A program made the position numbers and the translations under genes. This document shows positions 26,404 through 33,145 of a DNA stretch of 64,000 nucleotides, one piece after another. How positions within the stretch are numbered: the stretch's first letter is position 1; each line of letters begins with the position of its first letter. The stretch comes from QWHO01 sp021404945 (GTDB taxonomy: Bacteria > Vulcanimicrobiota > Xenobia > Xenobiales > QWHO01): positions 1-64,000 of the forward strand of contig CAUJEN010000052.1 in assembly GCA_963169765.1 (NCBI GenBank), in the 5' to 3' direction. The notes under the pieces were generated by a model. The model was given only the letters and a program-made list of their open reading frames with translations, did no database searches and was not told where the DNA came from.

Positions 26404-27756
26404 ATGAACTACATTCCGCACACCGCCCGGGATCAGCAGAAGATGCTGCAGGCTGTCGGCCTCTCGACGCCGGCCGACCTGTTCGGCTACCTGCCGGACG
26501 CGGTCAAACTGGGGCGCCCCCTGGCGCTGTCTCCCGGTCTCAGCGAGCATGATTTGCTCCGCCACCTCGAGAGCCTGGCCTCCAAGAACAAGCTGGCGAC
26601 CCGAGGCTCGTTCCTGGGGGCCGGGGCCTACCATCATTACAGCCCCTCGGTGGTGGATACGGTCCTCTCGCGGTCGGAGTTCCTCACCGCATACACTCCC
26701 TATCAGCCCGAGGTCAGCCAGGGCACGCTGCAGGCCATCTTCGAGTTCCAGACCATGATCTGCGAGCTGACCGGGATGGAGGCAGCCAACGCCTCGGTCT
26801 ACGACGGCTCCAACGCCACCGTGGAATCGGTTCTGATGGCCCTCAACACCACCAACCGCAGCCGCGTGCTGGTTTCCCGGGGTGTCCACCCGCACACCCG
26901 CGAGGTGCTCAAGACCTACCTGGCGGCCCACGCCGTCACCGTGGAGGAGCTGCCCCTGGAAGATGGCCGCACCGTGCTGGCGAAGGTGGGGGAGGATGCG
27001 GCCGCGGTGCTGATCCAGAACCCCAACTTCCTGGGCCTGGTGGAAGACACCCCGGCCCTGATGGAGAAGGCCCGGGCTGCCGGGGCGCTGGGCATCGTGA
27101 GCGTGGCCGATCCAGTCAGCCTGGCCCTGCTCAAGCCTCCGGGCGCCTGCGGAGCCGACATCGCGGCTGGCGAGGCGGCTCCCCTGGGATTGCCCCCCTC
27201 TTACGGAGGGCCCTACGTCGGATTCATGGCCTGCAAGAAGCAGTACCTGCGCCGTTTGCCAGGTCGACTGGCGGGTATGACGGTGGACAGCGCCGGTCGG
27301 CGCACCTTCTGCCTCACCCTACAGGCCCGCGAGCAGCACATCCGGCGCGAGAAGGCCGCTTCCAACATCTGCACCAATCAGGGGCTGTGCGCCCTGGCAG
27401 TGACCTGCTACCTGGCCCTGGTGGGTCCCCAGGGCCTGCGCGAGGCAGCCCTGACCTGCCTGAGCCTGGCCGAGAGCTTCAAGAAGCGGGTGGCCGAGAT
27501 CCCTGGCTACAGGGTGCTGTTCAGCTCTCCCAGCTTCCACGAGGTGGCGGTGGCTTGCCCGGTGAGCCCGGTCGAGCTCAATCGCAAGCTGGCCGAGAGG
27601 GGCATTCTCGGAGGCTACCCGCTGGTGTGCGAGTTCCCTGAGATCGAGAACGGCATGCTGTTCTGCTTCACCGAGGTCAACGGAGCCGCCGAGCTTGACA
27701 ACCTGCTCTGCGATCTGGCCGCGCTGGGCCGCACCCTGGAGGCCGCCCGTGGATAG
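26404..27756 (+). CDS. gcvPA: glycine dehydrogenase (decarboxylating) subunit 1
   Basis: The 450-residue alpha subunit of the two-chain P-protein decarboxylates glycine with PLP bound on the partner subunit. Recognisable stretches are YIPHTARDQQKMLQAVG at the start, GAGAYHHYSPSVVDTVLSRSEFLTAYTPYQPE near 78, ISQG-like VSQGTLQAIFEFQTMI and LTGMEAANASVYDGSNA. The two-subunit form is typical of Firmicutes, Thermotogota, cyanobacteria-related and many deep-branching lineages rather than of Proteobacteria, which usually fuse the chains. The gene starts four bases after gcvH and its stop overlaps the GTG start of gcvPB by eight bases, so the subunits should be made in step. Confidence 0.95.
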   Translation: MNYIPHTARDQQKMLQAVGLSTPADLFGYLPDAVKLGRPLALSPGLSEHDLLRHLESLASKNKLATRGSFLGAGAYHHYSPSVVDTVLSRSEFLTAYTPYQPEVSQGTLQAIFEFQTMICELTGMEAANASVYDGSNATVESVLMALNTTNRSRVLVSRGVHPHTREVLKTYLAAHAVTVEELPLEDGRTVLAKVGEDAAAVLIQNPNFLGLVEDTPALMEKARAAGALGIVSVADPVSLALLKPPGACGADIAAGEAAPLGLPPSYGGPYVGFMACKKQYLRRLPGRLAGMTVDSAGRRTFCLTLQAREQHIRREKAASNICTNQGLCALAVTCYLALVGPQGLREAALTCLSLAESFKKRVAEIPGYRVLFSSPSFHEVAVACPVSPVELNRKLAERGILGGYPLVCEFPEIENGMLFCFTEVNGAAELDNLLCDLAALGRTLEAARG

Positions 27757-29200
27757 ACTCGAAGCCACTTTGTTCGAAAAAAGCTCGCCCGGTCGGCGCG
27801 GTTGTCACCCCCCTTCGGGCGGCGTGGCCCTGGTCGACCCGGTGGCCGTGCTGGGCGCGGAGCTGGTGCGCGAAACCCCTCCGGCCCTGCCCGAGCTGGG
27901 CGAGCTGCAGGTGCTACGCCACTTCATGCGCTTGTCGCAGCTGAACTTCTCCATCGACACCAACTTCTATCCGCTCGGCTCCTGCACGATGAAGTACAAC
28001 CCGCGCGTGAACGAGGTCACCGCCCGGATGCCCGGCTTTGCCCGCCTCCACCCCATGCAACCGATGGAAGCAGCGCAGGGCGCCCTGGAGCTGATGCACA
28101 ACCTGCAAAACGACCTTCAGGAGATCACCGGCATGGACGGCTTCACTTTGCAGCCGGCCGCCGGAGCCCACGGTGAGTTGACAGCCCTCTTCATGGCCGC
28201 GGCCTATTTCCGCGACCGCGGGGAGAAGCGCACCCGGGTGGTGGTGCCCGACTCTTCTCACGGCACCAACCCGGCCAGCGCAGCCCTGGCAGGCTTCGAA
28301 GTCATCACCATCCCCACCAATGCGGCAGGCGACGTGGACCTCGAGCAGCTCAAGCAGCACCTCAACAACGAGGTAGCCTGCCTGATGCTGACAAATCCCA
28401 GCACCCTGGGCCTCTTTGAGCAGCATATCGTGGAGGTGGCCAGGCTGGTGCACGAGGCCGGCGGCCTGCTCTATTATGACGGTGCCAATATGAACGCGCT
28501 GCTGGGGGTAGCCCGGCCGGGCGACATGGGCTTTGACCTGGTGCACCTCAACCTGCACAAGACCATGAGCACCCCTCACGGGGGCGGCGGCCCGGGGGCC
28601 GGTCCGGTGGGCGCGCGCGGAGCCCTGGTGGACTATCTACCCGGGCCGCGCTCAGCGCGACAGGGCGAAGGCTTCACCTTCGAGACCCCCTCCAAGAGCA
28701 TCGGCCGGGTGCGCATGTTCTGGGGCAATTTCCTGGTGCTGGTGCGGGCCTACACCTACATCCGCCATCATGGCCCCGAGGGGCTGCGGGAGGTGGCCGA
28801 GGGGGCGGTCATGGCCGCCAACTACCTGCGCGCGCGCGTCAAGGACGCCTTCGACATGCCCTACGACCGGCTCTGCATGCACGAGTTCGTGCTCTCGGCC
28901 AGAACCATGAAAGAGAAGAAGGGCGTGCGGGCCATGGACGTGGCCAAGCGCCTTCTTGACTATGGCTTCCACGCTCCCACGGTCTACTTCCCGCTGTGCG
29001 TGGAAGAGGCTTTGATGATCGAGCCCACCGAAACCGAGACCCTGGAAACCCTCGACTCCTTTGCCGAGGCACTGCTCAAGATCGCTCAGGAAGATGTGGC
29101 CCTGGTCACCACCGCGCCCCACACTACGCCGGTAGGCCGGGCCGATGAAGCCCGGGCTGCCCGCAAGCCGATTCTGCGCTGGGAGGGGGAAGCACCGTAA
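27749..29200 (+). CDS. gcvPB: glycine dehydrogenase (decarboxylating) subunit 2
   Basis: The 483-residue beta subunit carries the PLP lysine in HLNLHKTMSTPHGGGGPG near residue 270. FYPLGSCTMKYNPRVNE near 70 and GANMNALLGVARPGDMGFD near 247 are also typical. I chose the GTG at 27749 (reading DRLEATLFEKSSPGRRG after the start) because it matches the usual FEKS-x-PGRRG beginning of this subunit; a longer reading upstream runs through the end of gcvPA in another frame. Together with gcvT, gcvH and gcvPA this completes the system except for the lipoamide dehydrogenase (GcvL), which is not in the window. Confidence 0.95.
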   Translation: MDRLEATLFEKSSPGRRGCHPPSGGVALVDPVAVLGAELVRETPPALPELGELQVLRHFMRLSQLNFSIDTNFYPLGSCTMKYNPRVNEVTARMPGFARLHPMQPMEAAQGALELMHNLQNDLQEITGMDGFTLQPAAGAHGELTALFMAAAYFRDRGEKRTRVVVPDSSHGTNPASAALAGFEVITIPTNAAGDVDLEQLKQHLNNEVACLMLTNPSTLGLFEQHIVEVARLVHEAGGLLYYDGANMNALLGVARPGDMGFDLVHLNLHKTMSTPHGGGGPGAGPVGARGALVDYLPGPRSARQGEGFTFETPSKSIGRVRMFWGNFLVLVRAYTYIRHHGPEGLREVAEGAVMAANYLRARVKDAFDMPYDRLCMHEFVLSARTMKEKKGVRAMDVAKRLLDYGFHAPTVYFPLCVEEALMIEPTETETLETLDSFAEALLKIAQEDVALVTTAPHTTPVGRADEARAARKPILRWEGEAP

Positions 29201-29325
29201 GTAGCGAGGTCGACACGGGGACCATCTTCAGCCAGGCTGCCGCCGTTCTCGAGGAGAACCTGCAGAGCCTGGCCGAACGGGTTTCCGACCGATGCTTTGC
29301 CGAGCTTCCTTCCTACAAGCCTGAC

Positions 29326-30129
29326 GTGATGGCCCGCGAGGAGTCGCGGCGCACGGTCGAGCGACTGGTCAGCTTCATGATCGGACATCTACGCCAGATC
29401 AGCACCGCCTCTACCTCCGACGAAGCGGGCCGCTGGCATAACGAGCTGGTCAGCTTCGAAGAAGGCATCGCGGCCCGCCGGGTCAAGATGCAGATCGACT
29501 TCACCGACTTGATGTCTGGTCTCTACTTTCTCAATGAGGAGACCTGGCGCACGCTGGCCCAGAAGCTCCCTCGCCCGGTGGTCTCGGAGGACCTCTTCCG
29601 ACTCGAGCGTCGTCTCAACGGCCTGATGGACCAGTTTTTTGTGGAGGTCTCCTCGGCCTACGTTAAGAGTGCCCGGGATGTAATCGAAAGCCAGGAGAAG
29701 GCCCTCCTCAAGTGGGAGGAGGTGGTGCGCTCTGCCTCCGAGATCCGCCTCAAGATTCCCTGTGAGAACGAGTTCGCCGCCACCGTGCGGCTGCAGGCCG
29801 AGGCCATCGCTCGCCGCAGCGGGTTCATCGACGAAGAGATCTATGACATCGTGACGGCCGTGGGCGAGGTTTGCGACAACGCCATTGAGCACGGGGGATC
29901 AGAGCGGGGCATCGACGTGATCTATCGCTTCGCTCCCACCGAGATCTCGGTGGAGGTGCAGGATTTTGGGGTCGGCTTCGAGCCCGCCGGTCGGGGCGAG
30001 GAAGTCCCGGACCTTTTCTCCGAGCGCGGACGAGGGATCTTCTTGATGAAGAACCTGATGGACCGGGTCGAGATCGATTCCCGGCCCGGTCAGGGCACCC
30101 GCGTCTTCCTGGCCAAGTCGCGCGATTGA
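29326..30129 (+). CDS. RsbW-like anti-sigma/ATP-binding regulator
   Basis: The 267-residue reading has an N-terminal helical region (to about 140) and a C-terminal GHKL ATP-binding domain of the RsbW/SpoIIAB type. The N box is VGEVCDNAIEHGG near 182, the G1 box DFGVGFEP near 212 and the G2 box GRGIFLMKNLMD near 235. Such proteins act as serine kinases or anti-sigma factors. The start is uncertain: GTG 29326 and ATG 29329 are the first standard start codons. In-frame sequence back to about 29200 reads like protein (TIFSQAAAVLEENLQSLAER) and resembles the start of RsbR-type N-terminal domains, without a usual start codon. It lies between gcvPB and the lipoate ligase, whose TTG overlaps its stop. 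Confidence 0.75.
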   Translation: MMAREESRRTVERLVSFMIGHLRQISTASTSDEAGRWHNELVSFEEGIAARRVKMQIDFTDLMSGLYFLNEETWRTLAQKLPRPVVSEDLFRLERRLNGLMDQFFVEVSSAYVKSARDVIESQEKALLKWEEVVRSASEIRLKIPCENEFAATVRLQAEAIARRSGFIDEEIYDIVTAVGEVCDNAIEHGGSERGIDVIYRFAPTEISVEVQDFGVGFEPAGRGEEVPDLFSERGRGIFLMKNLMDRVEIDSRPGQGTRVFLAKSRD

Positions 30130-30869
30130 CCTTCGCCGACTACCTGGCCACCCGGCCCGAGCGCTGGGGGCTGGTGCTGGACCCACCCCTACCAGCCCGG
30201 ACCAACATGGAGCGCGATGAAGCCCTGCTGACCAGCCCGGTGCCAGTGCTCCGCCTCTATTCCTGGCAAGAGCCCACCCTGTCGCTGGGTTGCTTCCAGA
30301 AGGACGCCTTTCCTGGCTGGCCCTGCGTGCGCCGCCCCTCGGGCGGGCGCGCCCTCTGGCACGCCGACGAGATCACCTACGCCCTGGTCCTGCCCGAAAG
30401 CGGCCGGCTCTCGGTGCGGGAGGCCTTCTGCGGAGTGACCCGCGGGCTGGCGGCGGCCCTGCGAGCGCTGGGAGCAAGCGAGGTGGAAACCTGTGGAGCC
30501 GACCACATCCCGCCCGGGCGTGACAATCCCTCCTGCATGGCCGTCACCCGCCTGGGAGAGCTCTCGGCGCGAGGCTGCAAGCTGGCCGGCAGCGCCCAGG
30601 TGCGGCGGGGGAACGCACTGCTCCAGCATGGCTCCCTGCCTCGCCGACTGGACCGGGAAAACTTGCGGCGACTGTGGGGCGACGGCCAGCAGGTCATCGA
30701 TCTTCAGGCGCTGGGACTTGTCGATCTCCGACCCGAAAAGCTGGCCCGGGAACTGGGACGAGTCTGGGAGGTCATCTGGGAGGAGCCTGACCACGGCAGC
30801 GCAAACCCTGATTTAGCGACGACAGGAGCGGTCGATCCAATTTCATCGCCCGGGAGGTGTGACCCGTGA
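30126..30869 (+). CDS. lipoate-protein ligase A family protein
   Basis: The 247-residue protein belongs to the biotin/lipoate ligase fold (LplA/LipM-like). It shows SWQEPTLSLGCFQKDAFPG near residue 48, the family VRRPSGGRALWHADEITYALV near 69, and the lysine-containing GCKLAGSAQVRRGNALLQHGSL near 155. The reaction attaches lipoate, from free lipoate or octanoyl-ACP, to lipoyl domains. The neighbouring gcvH encodes such an acceptor, so GcvH is the likely target. The C-terminal LplA accessory domain is absent, as in LipM-type octanoyltransferases. It starts at TTG 30126, overlapping the previous stop (TTGA), and its own stop overlaps the GTG of a small zinc-ribbon gene. Confidence 0.8.
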   Translation: MTFADYLATRPERWGLVLDPPLPARTNMERDEALLTSPVPVLRLYSWQEPTLSLGCFQKDAFPGWPCVRRPSGGRALWHADEITYALVLPESGRLSVREAFCGVTRGLAAALRALGASEVETCGADHIPPGRDNPSCMAVTRLGELSARGCKLAGSAQVRRGNALLQHGSLPRRLDRENLRRLWGDGQQVIDLQALGLVDLRPEKLARELGRVWEVIWEEPDHGSANPDLATTGAVDPISSPGRCDP

Positions 30870-31000
30870 CTTGGTTGGTCGAAGCCTCGATCTTCTGTCT
30901 ACTCTGCCAGGTTGCCGTGCATGAAGGCTGCGCTTGCCCGGAGTGCGGGGCCGAGCTGATTGTTGTGCTGACTCGAGATGTCCCCGGCTCCCCGGCCTGA
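30866..31000 (+). CDS. 44-residue putative zinc-ribbon protein
   Basis: A short frame starts at GTG 30866, overlapping the lipoate-ligase stop as GTGA, and ends at TGA 31000, overlapping the GNAT start by 23 bases. Its product contains CLLCQVAVHEGCACPECGAE, a CxxC and CPxCG arrangement typical of tiny zinc ribbons, with five cysteines in all. Similar stop/start overlaps link every gene in this part of the run, which supports real translation. No function can be assigned. It could instead be a non-coding spacer, but the cysteine pattern is unlikely by chance. Confidence 0.55.
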   Translation: MTWLVEASIFCLLCQVAVHEGCACPECGAELIVVLTRDVPGSPA

Positions 31001-31478
31001 GATCGCCTTTCGGCTCCGTCCAGCCAGCGCCGACGATCTACCGGCCATCGTCGAGCTGGCGGTGCAGATGGTGGTCCACTCCCTTTCCCCCTATCGCGAC
31101 TCCACGCCCGAAATGGTGCGCGTCTACCGCCGCGAGGACCTGCGCACCCTGCAGGACGCTCTCCAGCTCGACCGGGCCCGGGTGCTGGTCGCCGAAGCCC
31201 CGGACGGCTCCCTGCTAGGGCACATCGTGGTGCTGGCCGGCCAGATCGACTCCAGCACAGGAGAGGCCCAGGGGTGGATCTTCGACGTCTCCGTGCGCCA
31301 CGACTGCTGGGGCAAAGGGGTGGGGCGCACACTGGTGGCCGCAGCAGAGCATTTCGTGGCCGAGCGCGGACTCAGCCGCATCGGTCTTGGGGTCACCAGC
31401 GCCAACCAGCGGGCCGTGCGCTTCTACGAGGAGCTTGGTTACCTGGAGGAGCGCAAACAAATGATCAAGAAGCTCTGA
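30978..31478 (+). CDS. GNAT family N-acetyltransferase
   Basis: The 166-residue protein has the GNAT fold. It begins with EIAFRLRPASADDLPAIVELA near residue 8, has a central VLVAEAPDGSLLGHIVVL strand pair near 72, and a motif A segment, IFDVSVRHDCWGKGVGRTLVAAAE (about 100-123), where GKGVGRT supplies the acetyl-CoA pyrophosphate loop (Q/R-x-x-G-x-G/A). A motif B-like GLGVTSANQRAVRFYEELGY follows, the usual N-x-x-A-x-x-F-Y-E signature. The acceptor is unknown. It starts at ATG 30978 inside the end of the zinc-ribbon gene and precedes hutH by eight bases. Confidence 0.9.
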   Translation: MSPAPRPEIAFRLRPASADDLPAIVELAVQMVVHSLSPYRDSTPEMVRVYRREDLRTLQDALQLDRARVLVAEAPDGSLLGHIVVLAGQIDSSTGEAQGWIFDVSVRHDCWGKGVGRTLVAAAEHFVAERGLSRIGLGVTSANQRAVRFYEELGYLEERKQMIKKL

Positions 31479-31486
31479 CGCCCTCT

Positions 31487-33034
31487 ATGACCACCGAAAC
31501 CCGCTCTCGCCAGGTCGTCCTGGACGGACGCTCGCTCACCCTGACCGACCTGGAAGCCATGTCCCGGTCGCAAGTCGCGGTCCGCCTCGCTCCCGAGGTG
31601 GGCGAGCGGGTGCGCGCCTCGCGCGCCGTGGTGGACGACCTGGTGGCCCGGGGCGAGGTCGTCTATGGCCTGAATACAGGTTTTGGCCGCATGGTGAGCC
31701 AGCGGATCGACCGCTCCGACATCCAACAACTGCAGCGCAATCTGGTGCGCAGCCACAGCGCGGGGGTGGGAGAGCCCTTGCCCGAGGCGGTGGTGCGGGT
31801 GATGATCGGCCTGCGTGTCAACGCGCTTGCCCGGGGCTACAGCGGCGTGCGGTTGGTCGTGCTGGAGCGACTGCTCGACTGGCTGGCGGCCGGACTGACT
31901 CCCGAGGTGCCCTCGCGCGGGTCGGTGGGCTCCTCGGGCGACCTGGCACCCCTGTCTCACATCGCCCTGGGCTTGATGGGAGAAGGCTGGTGCCGATATC
32001 AGGGACGTCGCCTGCCCGCCGCCGATGGCCTGGGCGCGGCCGGTCTGGAACCGGTCTGCCTGGAGGCTAAAGAAGGCCTGGCGCTGATCAACGGAACCCA
32101 GATGATGACCGCGGTGGGCGGTCTGGCGTTGGCCCGGGCCGGAAGGCTGCTGCGCATCGCCGACATTCTGGGCGGCATGAGCCTGGAGGCGCTGATGGGC
32201 ACCGACACCGCCTTCTCGCCGGACATCCATCAGGTTCGGCCCCACCCGGGACAGAGCCAGTCGGCTCAAACCCTGCGCCTGCTGCTGGCCGACTCGGCCC
32301 TGGTGGCCTCGCACAAGGATTGCACTCGGGTCCAGGATGCTTACTCCTTGCGTTGCATGCCTCAGGTTCATGGAGCGGCCCGCGACGGGCACGCCTTTGC
32401 AGTGGGTATTCTCGAGCGCGAGATCAACTCGGCCACTGACAACCCGCTGGTTTTCCCGGAGAGCGGCCAGGTGCTGAGCGGCGGCAACTTCCACGGCGCT
32501 CCAGTGGCCCTGGCCCTGGACTGCGCCAAAGTAGCACTGGCCTACCTGGGAACCATCTCCGAACGGCGCTCGGAACGGCTTCTCAACCCGGACACCAGCG
32601 GCTTGCCGCCCTTTTTGACCCGTCAGGGCGGCTTGCATTCGGGGCTGATGTTGGTGCAGTACGCGGCCGCTGCCCTGGCCAACGAGAACAAAGTCCTGGG
32701 CCACCCGGCCAGCCTTGACTCGATCCCCACTTCGGCGGGCCAGGAGGACCATAACAGCATGGGGCCCACTGCGGCCTTCGCTCTGGAGCGTCTGGTGGAC
32801 AATCTCGAGCAGATCCTGGCCTGTGAGTGGATCTGCGCCGCCCAGGCGCTGGAGTTCCACCGACCTCTCACCTTTGGACCGGGCACCGAAGCCGCTTTAA
32901 GCTGTCTGCGCGAGCGCATTCCCGCGCTCGAGCACGATCGGGTGCTGGCTGAGGACCTGACCACCGCTCGCGACCTCATTCGCAGCGGCGAGCCGCTGGA
33001 TCGGGTGGAGGCCCGGGTAGGTCGCTTACCCTGA
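31487..33034 (+). CDS. hutH: histidine ammonia-lyase
   Basis: The 515-residue enzyme deaminates histidine to urocanate. Family blocks are YGLNTGFGRMVSQRI near 60, the LVRSHSAGVGEPLP block near 87 whose Ser-His pair is typical of the histidine-specific branch, and GSVGSSGDLAPLSH near 145. The last contains the triad that cyclises to the MIO cofactor; here it reads Ser-Ser-Gly (149-151) instead of the usual Ala-Ser-Gly. A late SAGQEDHNSMG block near 420 is also typical. I chose ATG 31487, eight bases after the GNAT stop. No other hut genes are present, so the enzyme may not be part of a full histidine-utilisation pathway; an aromatic amino-acid lyase cannot be excluded. Confidence 0.88.
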   Translation: MTTETRSRQVVLDGRSLTLTDLEAMSRSQVAVRLAPEVGERVRASRAVVDDLVARGEVVYGLNTGFGRMVSQRIDRSDIQQLQRNLVRSHSAGVGEPLPEAVVRVMIGLRVNALARGYSGVRLVVLERLLDWLAAGLTPEVPSRGSVGSSGDLAPLSHIALGLMGEGWCRYQGRRLPAADGLGAAGLEPVCLEAKEGLALINGTQMMTAVGGLALARAGRLLRIADILGGMSLEALMGTDTAFSPDIHQVRPHPGQSQSAQTLRLLLADSALVASHKDCTRVQDAYSLRCMPQVHGAARDGHAFAVGILEREINSATDNPLVFPESGQVLSGGNFHGAPVALALDCAKVALAYLGTISERRSERLLNPDTSGLPPFLTRQGGLHSGLMLVQYAAAALANENKVLGHPASLDSIPTSAGQEDHNSMGPTAAFALERLVDNLEQILACEWICAAQALEFHRPLTFGPGTEAALSCLRERIPALEHDRVLAEDLTTARDLIRSGEPLDRVEARVGRLP

Positions 33035-33145
33035 AAGGAGTAGGAACCCGTTTATGACGCGCCGAAGAGCGCGCCAAATCAAGCCCTGGGATGTTTTTGC
33101 GCGGGCAGCGGACTGACGAAGGGGCCGACAAGGAGTGTCACGCAT

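Noticed and set aside
31439..32860. 473-residue frame antisense to hutH
   Set aside because: The plus strand carries the MIO motif and full HAL length; the antisense reading is Gln/His-rich shadow sequence.
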